Below, piece by piece: positions 55,967 to 64,000 of a DNA stretch of 64,000 bases. The notes under the pieces were generated by a model that was given only the letters and a program-made list of their open reading frames with translations, searched no databases and had not been told where the DNA came from. Made by a program: the position numbers and the translations under genes. Origin of the DNA: Agarivorans sp. Toyoura001 (GTDB lineage Bacteria; Pseudomonadota; Gammaproteobacteria; Enterobacterales; Celerinatantimonadaceae); contig NZ_BJEQ01000015.1 in NCBI RefSeq assembly GCF_005405585.1, positions 1 to 64,000 of the forward strand, in the 5' to 3' direction. Each line of letters begins with the position of its first letter. Position 1 is the stretch's first letter.

Positions 55967-57259
55967 ATGAAAAAGCTGTTAGTTTCACTCTTCGCTTTGG
56001 TGCTTATACTTTCGCTGGCAATTGCCAGCGTAGTTGTCTTAAGTGTATCTAAGCAAGCCTCTATTTCTACCCCTAGATCGGTAAGCCCGCAACAAGTGGC
56101 GGATGCTAAACAATGGCTGCAAAGTAATGTAGTCCAGTTTAGTAAGGCCCAGCAAGCTAAAGATATTCAGTTAAGCCAGCAGCAAATGCAGGGGCTGTTA
56201 GCCTTGGCGTCTAAAGCTTTTAGTGGCTTAAATGCAGAAGCGCATTTTGCGCCAGAGTATTTGCAGCTTCAGGCAAGCGTTGCTCTCCCTAAGGGGATCT
56301 ACCATGGGTATATTAACAGCCATATTACGCTGTTATCCTCTGCTGAAGGTTTGCGGTTTGGTGATTGGCAAATTGGTGGGCTACGGCTACCCGGAAGCAT
56401 TGCTAAAGCATTGTTAACCCGTGGTTTGGAGGCGCTGTTTCCCGAGCTTCAATTTGAAGAGTTGATAGCTGGGCTTAGTCAGGTAGACATTGACGCTCAG
56501 CAAGTTAGCGCCAAGGTGCAACCAGTGGCTGACTTAGGTGTGCGTGTGGCTAGCGTGTATAAAAATGTTAGTCAGTGGCAAAACCCTGGCGTGAGTAAGC
56601 TGCCCGTAGACGTGTATTACCAAAAACTGCTGACACTTAGTCAACAATATGGCCAACAGCAGACTATTTCACTTTACGATTATCTTTACCCCTTAAGTTT
56701 TGATGTAGCAATGCGTGGCGAACAAGGGGAGCTGTTAACCGAGCAGCAGGCGCTAGTATGGGCTATGGCGATGTTTTTCAGCCAAGGACCTTTTCAACAG
56801 TTAATAGCCCAGCGTTTTGAACAACAGATAAGCTTACAAGCCGCCCCTACTAATGTGACTTTAGCAGGGCGTAGAGACCTACTCTTGCACTTTGTTTACT
56901 CGGCTGGATTGAGCATGGCTGGAGAACAAGGATTTAGTGCGTCTATTGGTGAATTTAAAGAGCTGTTTGACTCGCTCGAGGGCGGGAGCGGCTTTAGCTT
57001 TGCTGATTTGGCCGCCGATAAGGCAGGTATTGTATTTGCCGAAACGGCGAAACAAAAAAGCAAAGCAAAACAGTTTTTAACTGTGATGCGCAATGCGCGT
57101 TCCGAAGAGGCATTTTTTCCGCGAATTGATGATCTTACTGAAGGTATTAGCGAGCCTGATTTTGCTCACATCTACGGTTCAACTGATTCTGAGTTGTATC
57201 AGCAGAAAGTATTTTTTATCGATCAGCGGATTGCTAATCTTCCGGCATTTAAGGACTAG
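55967..57259 (+). CDS. Membrane-anchored protein of unknown function
   Basis: 430 residues. One N-terminal membrane segment (about 4-28, LLVSLFALVLILSLAIASVVV) and a large periplasmic domain. I recognise no family. The C-terminal part contains FSFADLAADKAGIVFAE near 346 and a run of lysines (KQKSKAKQ). It follows hemB on the same strand after 40 nt. Coding is supported by length, steady codon use and the plausible anchor. Confidence 0.7.
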   Translation: MKKLLVSLFALVLILSLAIASVVVLSVSKQASISTPRSVSPQQVADAKQWLQSNVVQFSKAQQAKDIQLSQQQMQGLLALASKAFSGLNAEAHFAPEYLQLQASVALPKGIYHGYINSHITLLSSAEGLRFGDWQIGGLRLPGSIAKALLTRGLEALFPELQFEELIAGLSQVDIDAQQVSAKVQPVADLGVRVASVYKNVSQWQNPGVSKLPVDVYYQKLLTLSQQYGQQQTISLYDYLYPLSFDVAMRGEQGELLTEQQALVWAMAMFFSQGPFQQLIAQRFEQQISLQAAPTNVTLAGRRDLLLHFVYSAGLSMAGEQGFSASIGEFKELFDSLEGGSGFSFADLAADKAGIVFAETAKQKSKAKQFLTVMRNARSEEAFFPRIDDLTEGISEPDFAHIYGSTDSELYQQKVFFIDQRIANLPAFKD

Positions 57260-57295
57260 GGTAATCACGAGGCTGTTGTTATTTACCATCAAGGT

Positions 57296-58195
57296 TTAGG
57301 CGAAAATCAATAAAGCGCTACCCAAAACACATAAGGCAGCGCTGCACCACGCCGAGCGAGTGGGTGCTTGTTTGGTGACAATCCATAACAAAGGTAATAC
57401 CAATACTGGTGAGGTCGAAGACAATAGTGCGACGACGGATACGTCGCCATAGCGTAAAGCAAATAACATAAGAGTCATGCCTACAGCCATGGCTAAAAAG
57501 CCATTGGTGGCAATCATCATAAAGAGTCTTGAGTTAAGAGGATTTTGGGCTCGGGCTAGTTTATTGCCACTTAACCACAACAGCCAATGAGCAGAAAAAG
57601 CACTAAACATGCGCAAAGCGGAGCCTGCCACCGGGTCTATTTGAGAAAACTCTGGTGCACTCATTAAAGGCTTGAGCATTACCGTACCCAAGCTTTGACA
57701 TAGTGCAGCAGTTAAACCCAAGGCCACAGCAATACCTACCGGACCGGAAATCTTCTCCCAACTATGTTGGTCGGGTTTGCGGCCAAAGGCTACCGCTAAG
57801 GCTACACCCAAAAATAAGCAGCCTGCGCCTAGTAACGACCAGCCAAATAGCGCTTCATTAAAAAGCCATACTCCCAAAAACGCCGAAAATGCCGCATGGC
57901 AAGCAAATAGCAAACTCGCTCGCCTGGGGCCAAGCCGATTCATGCAGGCAAATAAGGCGGTATCTCCAACAAACACTCCAATAAAACCAGACAAGGCAAA
58001 CAGACTCGCTTGCTCTAGGGTTATCACTTGCCATTGGTTGTTGAACAAGGCTGCACTAAGTAGCATTACGCTGACTAAACCCATGCGCCAACGGCTATAA
58101 GCAAAGGCGCCAAGCTGGCGGCTAGGAGTGACCGATATTAAGCTAGTGCATGCCCATAAAGCAGCCGCCAAAAGGGCTAACCATTCGTAGTTCAC
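57296..58195 (-). CDS. DMT-superfamily (EamA) transporter
   Basis: 299 residues with about ten membrane segments in two homologous EamA halves (first near 5-20, second half starting near 150). SGFIGVFVGDTALFACMNRLGP in the first half and ALRYGDVSVVALLSSTSPVLVLPLLW in the second are typical EamA ends of segments, shown here only in part. Substrate is unknown; exporters of amino acids or metabolites are common in the family. It converges on the hypothetical gene and follows the diguanylate cyclase gene by 49 nt on the same strand. Confidence 0.85.
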   Translation of the reverse strand: MNYEWLALLAAALWACTSLISVTPSRQLGAFAYSRWRMGLVSVMLLSAALFNNQWQVITLEQASLFALSGFIGVFVGDTALFACMNRLGPRRASLLFACHAAFSAFLGVWLFNEALFGWSLLGAGCLFLGVALAVAFGRKPDQHSWEKISGPVGIAVALGLTAALCQSLGTVMLKPLMSAPEFSQIDPVAGSALRMFSAFSAHWLLWLSGNKLARAQNPLNSRLFMMIATNGFLAMAVGMTLMLFALRYGDVSVVALLSSTSPVLVLPLLWIVTKQAPTRSAWCSAALCVLGSALLIFA

Positions 58196-58244
58196 AGATG
58201 AATCCTAAAGTTGGCGTTTGCAAAAACAGAGGCGTTGATTGCGT

Positions 58245-59318
58245 TTAAGCGGGCATTGCTTGTGTTTGGTCGGTCCAAAATGCCACAAAGGTATTGCGCC
58301 CGTTCCGTTTGGCAGCATACATGGCATTGTCTGCGTCAATCAATAGTCTGGAAAGGTCTTTTCTTTGGGTTTCAAAGGCAATACCCATGCTAATGCTGAT
58401 GGGGGTGTTATGTTGCTGGTGTAACCAGGCGTTATTGGCCACGTGACGGACGATTTTTCTGGCGAGGGTTTGCGCTTGCTGGCGTTTGCAATTGGGCCAC
58501 AATATACAAAATTCATCGCCACCAAATCGAGCAAACTTTGCTTCTTCTGGCAACACTTGTCGCACGCAGGCCACAACATGTTTTAAGGCTTGGTCGCCGG
58601 CGTGGTGGCCAAAGTGGTCGTTAATGGCTTTAAACTTATCAATATCAAAAAGCATGACTGCCATGCTGAAAACCGACTCATTTTCCAATTTTAGTTGGCG
58701 CTCTAACTCGCGACGATTTAATACGTTGGTCAGAGAGTCGATACGAGCTTGTTTAGCTAAGTGCTGGTGGGCACGCTGGGTATCAATAGAAAACAATTTG
58801 GCCACTAGACTCAGCAATATGGCGCAGTTGATAAATACCAACGCCATTGAGCTTTGTTGCTGTTCTAGATCGCTTGGAAACATTGGGGCGTTTGGCCAAT
58901 AAAATATGGCTAAAAAGGCTACCGAAATAAGCACCAAAATAGCATTGCGAATCGATGGTTTGTCTTGCCAGAGTAAAAAAGCCACTGGGTATAGCACAAT
59001 GAGGTGGAAGAAGATTAGCGATTCAATGCCAAACCAGCGTGTAGACGCGAGGGTGACGTCTAATACAAATACCGTTAGCATCCAAGCTCGAGCAAGGTCA
59101 TTCTGATTTAGCCAATTGAGTAACAGCGTAATGCAATAACCGACAATAACCATCGCGTTTACTAGCCAAAATTCAGCAACATTTATCTGGTACTCAGAGG
59201 CTTGAACAGCCACGTTGAGCATCAACAATGGTAGACCAATAACAATAAATAAATTGGTCATTCGCACTGCGTGGCGCTTTCCTTTGCGCGTGCCAATGTT
59301 GAGAATTTTATTGAGCAA
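58245..59318 (-). CDS. Membrane-bound diguanylate cyclase
   Basis: 357 residues. About five to six N-terminal membrane segments (about 20-175) form a sensor of unrecognised type. A GGDEF domain (about 190-350) follows, with DSLTNVLNRRELE at its start and intact FARFGGDEFCILW near residue 263. No RxxD inhibitory site is visible five residues before the motif. It makes c-di-GMP and is the third GGDEF protein of the window. Confidence 0.88.
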   Translation of the reverse strand: MLNKILNIGTRKGKRHAVRMTNLFIVIGLPLLMLNVAVQASEYQINVAEFWLVNAMVIVGYCITLLLNWLNQNDLARAWMLTVFVLDVTLASTRWFGIESLIFFHLIVLYPVAFLLWQDKPSIRNAILVLISVAFLAIFYWPNAPMFPSDLEQQQSSMALVFINCAILLSLVAKLFSIDTQRAHQHLAKQARIDSLTNVLNRRELERQLKLENESVFSMAVMLFDIDKFKAINDHFGHHAGDQALKHVVACVRQVLPEEAKFARFGGDEFCILWPNCKRQQAQTLARKIVRHVANNAWLHQQHNTPISISMGIAFETQRKDLSRLLIDADNAMYAAKRNGRNTFVAFWTDQTQAMPA

Positions 59319-59426
59319 CCGTGATCCTTACAGCTTCTACTCTAATGAACGCTTATTTTAAAAGACTTCAAATGAAACTAATGTGAAACAGCTTAAATCG
59401 TCGCCGTTTTATCACCAACAAAATAG

Positions 59427-59456
59427 GCAGCGGTGTAAAGCTAGCTACACCGCTGC
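59427..59456 (-). terminator. Terminator-like hairpin after purK
   Basis: GCAGCGGTGTA (59427-59437) pairs perfectly with TACACCGCTGC (59446-59456) over an 8-nt loop. On the minus strand CTATTTTGTT follows. It lies a few bases beyond the purK stop. Confidence 0.7.
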
Positions 59457-59463
59457 TGTATTG

Positions 59464-60549
59464 CTAGTCTAGGTGCTTGATCAACCATTCAATGGCGTCG
59501 GCATAAACCGGTGTCATTAAAGGTTCTAGCTGCGCTAAGCTTGCAAGCAGCTGGCTTCTGTTGGCAATGCTAATGTTGATATGCCCTACTTTACGTCCTG
59601 GGCGTACGTCTTTGCCGTACCAAAACACTTCTATGCCAGGCACACTTAACCATTGCTTGTTAAAATCTACCCCAATAAGGTTAAGCATAACGCTTTGGGT
59701 TTTCACTAGTGGTTGTACTAAAGGTAAATCGGCCACTGCGCGAATATGTGCTTCAAATTGGCTTAAGCTTGAACCCGCTTGGGTCCAATGGCCACTATTG
59801 TGAACCCGTGGAGCAATTTCATTAATCAGCAGTTGATCGCCAACCTGGAAACACTCCATGGTCATTACACCCACATAATCGAGTCCATCCATTAGTTTAC
59901 CAAGCATGGCTTCGGCTTGGCTCTGAAGCCGCGCTTTGCTGGCTACTGGAGAAACCGTGGCTAGCAGAATACCCTCGTGGTGCTGGTTAATGGCCAGTGG
60001 GTAAAACGCTGTGTCGCCGTTAGCGTGGCGCATTCCAATTAGTGATACTTCTTCATCAAAATTGATGGCTTGCTCAGCAATACAATGGTCGAGCCAGTCT
60101 TGAGGAATAGCACGTTGCTCTGCGTTACCTTGCTGTTTTAGCCAGTGCTGGCCTTTACCATCGTAACCACCAGAGCGCTGCTTTAACAACACTCGTTCGC
60201 CAAGCTCGGCAAATAAGTGCTCGGCACTGTGTTTTTGTTTAACATCTACCCAAGGCGCTGTGGCAAGGCCTAGGGAGTCGAGCAGTTTTTTCTGGCTTGC
60301 GCGGTCGGCCAATTGGGCTAAGGCTGGGCCATTTAGAAAGCGCGGGTGTTGAGTTAGTTGCTCAGTCGCCGATGTTACCGGCCAGTGCTCGCGCTCAACG
60401 GTGATAATGTCGTTGTCGGCGATAGCAAAAGTGCCTGTCTCATCGGTTTCAATTGGGCAAACTTCTATGTTGAGCGGCTGGGCAGCATGCTTCAACATGG
60501 CACCAAGTTGGCCAGCGCCTAAGATCCAAATTTTGTTCATTGTACTCAC
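59464..60549 (-). CDS. purK: 5-(carboxyamino)imidazole ribonucleotide synthase
   Basis: ATP-grasp enzyme of purine synthesis that carboxylates AIR to N5-CAIR. 361 residues. The N-terminal IWILGAGQLGAMLKHAA is at residues 8-24, the ATP-grasp part LLKQRSGGYDGKGQ near 125, and NEIAPRVHNSGHWTQ near 240 is the PurK signature. purE lies 5 nt upstream on the same strand, so both are one operon. Confidence 0.96.
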   Translation of the reverse strand: MSTMNKIWILGAGQLGAMLKHAAQPLNIEVCPIETDETGTFAIADNDIITVEREHWPVTSATEQLTQHPRFLNGPALAQLADRASQKKLLDSLGLATAPWVDVKQKHSAEHLFAELGERVLLKQRSGGYDGKGQHWLKQQGNAEQRAIPQDWLDHCIAEQAINFDEEVSLIGMRHANGDTAFYPLAINQHHEGILLATVSPVASKARLQSQAEAMLGKLMDGLDYVGVMTMECFQVGDQLLINEIAPRVHNSGHWTQAGSSLSQFEAHIRAVADLPLVQPLVKTQSVMLNLIGVDFNKQWLSVPGIEVFWYGKDVRPGRKVGHINISIANRSQLLASLAQLEPLMTPVYADAIEWLIKHLD

Positions 60550-60554
60550 CTAAC

Positions 60555-61052
60555 TTACTCGGCTACTCGTGGATCTGGGTGGGCTAACACGGTTTCAGTT
60601 TGCGTGGTGCGAAAATGTTCAATGCGCTCGGCTAACTCTGCATTGGTCGTCGCTAAAATTTGAGCGGCAAACAAACCTGCGTTGTAAGCACCTGCGGTGC
60701 CAATAGCCAAGGTACCAACTGCTACACCTTTAGGCATTTGGGCAATTGATAACAAGCTGTCCATGCCATTTAAAGCTTTGCTTTGAACGGGAACACCTAG
60801 CACTGGTAAGCGCGTTTTTGAGGCGACCATACCGGGTAAATGTGCTGCGCCGCCTGCGCCGCCAATAATAACCTTAATGCCGCGGTCAGCTGCGTTAGCT
60901 GAAAATTCCATAAGCTTGTCGGGAGTACGGTGAGCGCTAACCACTTCAACCTCAAATTCAACGCCTAATTGTTCTAGAACTTGGGCGGCGTTTTCCATTG
61001 TTGGCCAATCACTTTTTGAACCCATGATGATGGCAACTTGCGGTTGTGGCAT
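60555..61052 (-). CDS. purE: N5-carboxyaminoimidazole ribonucleotide mutase
   Basis: Converts N5-CAIR to CAIR. 165 residues. [12 protein letters not shown] (residues 8-19), [12 protein letters not shown] near 39 with the catalytic histidine region, and [14 protein letters not shown] near 62 are hallmarks of class I PurE. It is the first gene of purEK. A good ribosome site (GAGGAG) is upstream. I did not find a convincing PurR box. Confidence 0.97.
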   Translation of the reverse strand: MPQPQVAIIMGSKSDWPTMENAAQVLEQLGVEFEVEVVSAHRTPDKLMEFSANAADRGIKVIIGGAGGAAHLPGMVASKTRLPVLGVPVQSKALNGMDSLLSIAQMPKGVAVGTLAIGTAGAYNAGLFAAQILATTNAELAERIEHFRTTQTETVLAHPDPRVAE

Positions 61053-61360
61053 TGTATTCTCCTCGACTTAAATAGCACAGTGGTAACACGTTTTTATGGC
61101 AGCCAGCGAAATGTTGACTGCTCGCGGGCGCAGTTTGCCAGCCTAGTCCGCTAAGGTCAATATTAGCGCAGTGCTAGCGAATAAAAGCATACTTTAACTA
61201 GGTTGATTGCTGTCGAACTGAACTAAATCACTAAACCTTTGAGGTATTAATTATTTTTTGTTCACTCGCTGAGCAAGAAGTAGTGATTTTGAGCTACTGT
61301 TAGATTAGTGCTTAATGCCAGTGTTAGTGATTAAGCCATCGGCCTCTAGGGAGAGACGCT
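61053..61360. other. Intergenic region between purE and periplasmic protein gene
   Basis: 308 nt with outward-facing genes. It must contain both promoters, but I see no strong sigma-70 pair, operator or hairpin that I can defend. Confidence 0.5.
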
Positions 61361-62155
61361 ATGTGGAAATTTTTGGCAGGTTTATGTTTGGTCTCTGCTC
61401 AGGCATACGCTGCTACTGTTGAATTACGCCTACCTGCATATTCAGACGATTCACACATTTATTACCATGAGTTACTTGAGCAAGCGCTTATTGAAGCGGG
61501 TCATACACCGGTGATTGATGTGCCTTCATCTAATTTGCCGCAAAAGCGCGCAGAGTCAATGTTGCGTAATGGCCAACTAAGCCTTGTCTGGTTGTTGGCG
61601 TCTGAAGAGCGTAATCAAGATCCAAGCCTGGTTGCTATTAATATGGGCTTAACCAACGGTTTAATTGGCCACCGCTTGTTATTGGTTCCTCGTTCTGAGG
61701 TTGATGCTTATCGTTTTGTACGAAGTTTAGAGGAATTTAGAGATCTTAATAAAACCGGTGGTTTTGGTAAAAACTGGTTTGATGTAAAGGTATGGCAAGC
61801 TAACCAACTAAAAACTGTGGAAGTAGACGGAGAGTGGCGCCGTTTATACAAAATGGTGGCAAATCATAAACGAGGAATTGATTACTTCTCTAGGGGATTT
61901 ACCGAGATTGTTAACGACTCTCTGCAGCACCCTTACTTAGCCATAGAGCCCTATTTAGTTTTGCAGTATCAACGTGATTTTCAGTTCTACGTGAGTAGCT
62001 CAGAGCCAGAGCTTGCGCCAATCATCGAAGAAGCCTTAAAAAAAGCAGAAGACAGCGGATTGTTAGATAAGCTCATTGAGGAGTATTGGCGAGAAGACTT
62101 CGATTTACTTAACTATCGCAAACGGGTAGTGATTGAATTAACCACCCCAAAATAG
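61361..62155 (+). CDS. Periplasmic substrate-binding-like protein, orphan
   Basis: 264 residues. Signal peptide 1-17 (MWKFLAGLCLVSAQAYA), then a domain like extracellular solute-binding family 3: TVELRLPAYSDDSHIYYHEL, MLRNGQLSLVWLLASEE and a C-terminal helix with IEEALKKAEDSGLLDKLIEEY. No transporter partner genes are near, so it may be a stand-alone binding or sensor protein. GGGAGAG about 6-10 nt upstream supports the start. It converges with gppA, 4 nt between the stops. Confidence 0.78.
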   Translation: MWKFLAGLCLVSAQAYAATVELRLPAYSDDSHIYYHELLEQALIEAGHTPVIDVPSSNLPQKRAESMLRNGQLSLVWLLASEERNQDPSLVAINMGLTNGLIGHRLLLVPRSEVDAYRFVRSLEEFRDLNKTGGFGKNWFDVKVWQANQLKTVEVDGEWRRLYKMVANHKRGIDYFSRGFTEIVNDSLQHPYLAIEPYLVLQYQRDFQFYVSSSEPELAPIIEEALKKAEDSGLLDKLIEEYWREDFDLLNYRKRVVIELTTPK

Positions 62156-62159
62156 GCGT

Positions 62160-63647
62160 TTAACAAAGCGCCTCGATAATCGCTAGCGGAAAGCCTGCTT
62201 GGCTTTGTACTTTCGCTTCATGTTCCAACTCGGCCGCCCGCAATGGATGCTGTTCGTTCCATGTTGGCGGGAAGCATAGTTGCCAGTCATTTTCAGCCTG
62301 CAGCACAGTAATTTTAGGCACGCTACCTTGAGTGCGGCGCATGCATACGATAATGGCAATGCGCAATAGGCGCGCGAGCACTAAGGCTTCGGGCTTTTTC
62401 AAAGCATGTTGCTGGGCGAGCAATTCAGCTTGCCAATCTCCTCGCTGATTTAGCAACAAACTAGAGACAAAGTGTTTTTGAGCGCTGGTAAAGCCGGGTA
62501 GGTCAGAGTGATCAATAATATAGGCAGCGTGTTGCGGCGCTTTTTTGAATTCAATGTTCAAACCTACTTCGTGAAACATTGATGCCCACTTCAACAAACT
62601 TAAGGCGCGATTGCTTAAACCGGGGCTAATTTGCTGGGCCATGCCTAGCGCACATTGAGCAACTCGCTCTGCATGTTGCTTATCAATGCGATGGCGTTTT
62701 ACAAAGCTCTCGGCGGTACGTGCCCTTACGCTGCTGGTTTCTTTCTGGCTTAATAAGCCGTACACCAAACCCTCGCGTAATGCTCCGCCAGCGAGAATTA
62801 AGCCTTCAATTTGTAAACTTTCGAATAGCGCAATAATGATTGCTAAACCCGAAGCAAATACCGGTTTACGTTCTTCGGCTAAGCCCTGAATATCAAGTTT
62901 ATCTAAGTTGCCGCAAGCGACAACTTGCTGCTGTATGGTTTTCAGCTTTGAGTAGGTGATTCGCTCGTCTAAACCTTGGGCAGTTATAATCTCTAGTAGG
63001 GCTTGAATAGTGCCCGATGCCCCTAAGCTAGACTGCCAACCTAGGCGGCGGTAGTCACTGAGTACCGGATCAATGACTTGTTTGGCTGCATCGATCGCTA
63101 CTTCAAAGTTTGCATCGTTTAGTCCTGTCTGGAAAAAACGCTTTAGCCAGGTTACACAACCCATATCTAAGCTGTTCAGCAATAAGGTTTCGCTTTGCTC
63201 ACCCACAACTAACTCGGTGCTGGCTCCACCAATATCAATCACTAAACGCTTACCGCTGCCGCTACTAGTATGGGCTACACCACGATAGATAATTTTAGCT
63301 TCGGTTTCGCCGCTAATGATGTGAATTTTATGATTGAGGATTTTTTCGGCTTGGACTAGAAAAGCATCGGCATTAGTGGCGCGGCGTAAGGTTGCGGTGG
63401 CCACTATTTTTATTTGTGCTTCCGGAATATCTTGTAGTTGCTCAGCAAACAGGCTTAAACATTGCCAACCTCTTACCATGGCAGCATGGTCGAGTTTGTC
63501 GTCGGCATCTAAACCTGCTGCTAAACGCACTTTACGTTTCACTTTAGCAATGGTTTGCACGCTACCACTCAACTCCCGCACGATTAACATGTGGAAGCTG
63601 TTGGAACCTAAATCAATGGCTGCATAAAGGGGTGAAACTTTAGACAC
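62160..63647 (-). CDS. gppA: Ppx/GppA phosphatase, guanosine pentaphosphatase type
   Basis: 495 residues, matching E. coli GppA (494). The ASKHA-fold start YAAIDLGSNSFHMLIV lies at residues 8-23, and the phosphate loop VIDIGGASTELVVG near 136. GASGTIQALLE near 212 and LAGGALREGLVYGLL near 286 complete the active site, followed by a C-terminal HD-like helical domain. It hydrolyses pppGpp to ppGpp and/or polyphosphate. Its place directly after rhlB, as in E. coli, supports GppA over Ppx. Confidence 0.93.
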   Translation of the reverse strand: MSKVSPLYAAIDLGSNSFHMLIVRELSGSVQTIAKVKRKVRLAAGLDADDKLDHAAMVRGWQCLSLFAEQLQDIPEAQIKIVATATLRRATNADAFLVQAEKILNHKIHIISGETEAKIIYRGVAHTSSGSGKRLVIDIGGASTELVVGEQSETLLLNSLDMGCVTWLKRFFQTGLNDANFEVAIDAAKQVIDPVLSDYRRLGWQSSLGASGTIQALLEIITAQGLDERITYSKLKTIQQQVVACGNLDKLDIQGLAEERKPVFASGLAIIIALFESLQIEGLILAGGALREGLVYGLLSQKETSSVRARTAESFVKRHRIDKQHAERVAQCALGMAQQISPGLSNRALSLLKWASMFHEVGLNIEFKKAPQHAAYIIDHSDLPGFTSAQKHFVSSLLLNQRGDWQAELLAQQHALKKPEALVLARLLRIAIIVCMRRTQGSVPKITVLQAENDWQLCFPPTWNEQHPLRAAELEHEAKVQSQAGFPLAIIEALC

Positions 63648-63668
63648 TGTATTCCTTGTGCTTAGTGT

Positions 63669-64000
63669 TTAATGGCGGTGGCGACGCTGATTAGAATGAC
63701 CACTGTTACCGCGACTATTGCTACGGTTACCACTACGGCTATTGGTGTTTTTAGCGCGATGAATACGTTGTGCTTTTGGCAAATCACGCATCAATGCTTC
63801 GCTATCGTATTGGCTAACAGGCACCGGATGTTTAATGTACTCTTCAATCGCGGGCAAGTTAAATACATATTCTTCACAGGCTAGGCTAATGGCGTGACCG
63901 CTAGCACCAGCACGACCAGTACGGCCAATACGGTGAACATAGTCTTCTGCATCGTCAGGTAGATCGTAGTTAAATACGTGAGTTACCGAAGGAATATGTA
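63669..64000 (-). CDS. rhlB: ATP-dependent RNA helicase RhlB, C-terminal part (5' end beyond window)
   Basis: The minus-strand frame is open from the right edge to the stop at 63669 and gives 109 residues. It starts [20 protein letters not shown] and contains the DEAD-box motif [20 protein letters not shown] and [15 protein letters not shown], very like E. coli RhlB. The tail is basic ([21 protein letters not shown]), as in RhlB, where it helps bind RNA and RNase E. gppA follows after 21 nt, the E. coli gene order. Confidence 0.95.
   Translation of the reverse strand, partial: HIPSVTHVFNYDLPDDAEDYVHRIGRTGRAGASGHAISLACEEYVFNLPAIEEYIKHPVPVSQYDSEALMRDLPKAQRIHRAKNTNSRSGNRSNSRGNSGHSNQRRHRH

Noticed and set aside
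57777-58100. 107-residue plus-strand frame opposite the EamA transporter
   Set aside because: Shadow of a membrane protein gene, rich in Lys, Asn and Ala without a domain.
58486-58902. 138-residue plus-strand frame opposite the diguanylate cyclase
   Set aside because: It lies within a well-supported GGDEF gene and its composition is that of a shadow frame.
61053-61200. PurR box upstream of purE
   Set aside because: Only scattered half-sites (such as GCAAAC); no 16-bp palindrome.
63672-63884. 70-residue plus-strand frame near the right edge
   Set aside because: It is antisense to the RhlB C-terminus and consists mostly of Thr/Val/Ala repeats from its basic tail codons.

Overview
The window is a contiguous piece of a marine-type gammaproteobacterial chromosome. 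Gene content and order (mutM-coaD beside an LPS core cluster with kdkA, waaA, waaF and hldD; kbl-tdh; rsmJ; fabV; a zrg-type zinc cluster; puuDB; gppA-rhlB) resemble Vibrionales/Alteromonadales. An Agarivorans-like genus is my best guess, but I cannot prove it without a search. There are no tRNAs, rRNAs or CRISPR arrays. The only mobile element seen is the 3' end of an IS3-type insertion sequence cut by the left edge.

Layout. 1-125: IS3-family transposase C-terminus and right IS end. 210-1965: small membrane protein, mutM, coaD. 2.1-12.9 kb: LPS inner-core locus with four GT9 heptosyltransferase-type enzymes, a WaaE-like GT2, Kdo kinase, Kdo transferase, HldD, and a GtrB-GtrA-large membrane protein cassette inserted between waaF and waaA. 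13.0-16.0 kb: TetR regulator and the threonine catabolism pair kbl-tdh. 16.2-24.9 kb: a variable surface-glycan module (Wzi-like protein, small outer-membrane barrel, CDP-glycerol-type phosphotransferase and matching cytidylyltransferase, GT25, two more GT9, and a GT4-polysaccharide deacetylase fusion). 25-33 kb: a large GGDEF/EAL sensor, rsmJ, a 408-nt intergenic region with a strong orphan terminator, a GNAT-fabV pair, and a 7TM diguanylate cyclase.

32.9-35.3 kb: a peroxide-defence operon (peroxiredoxin-glutaredoxin hybrid plus a flavin disulfide reductase with a C-terminal CxxC tail) preceded by a well-formed OxyR operator and promoter. 35.5-39.8 kb: a polyamine-type ABC importer. 40-43.7 kb: two LysR regulators, each divergent from a detoxification-type enzyme (MDR reductase, GST). 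43.7-46.3 kb: CheV, an orphan periplasmic binding protein and a DUF2797 protein. 46.4-49.9 kb: zrg-type zinc operon with a histidine-rich protein carrying five 14-residue repeats. 50-64 kb: DUF2914 protein, puuDB, a GalR-type regulator with a candidate operator, hemB, a DMT exporter, a diguanylate cyclase, purEK, an orphan binding protein, gppA and the 3' part of rhlB.

How it fits together: KdkA plus an OpsX-like GT9 and WaaA suggest an inner core built on a single phosphorylated Kdo. The Gtr cassette and the CDP-glycerol module would decorate surface glycan further out. The most testable new leads are the CDP-glycerol/GT9/deacetylase surface module, the CxxC-tailed reductase in the OxyR-type operon, the candidate small RNA near 29.2 kb, and the repeat-expanded ZrgA-like protein.
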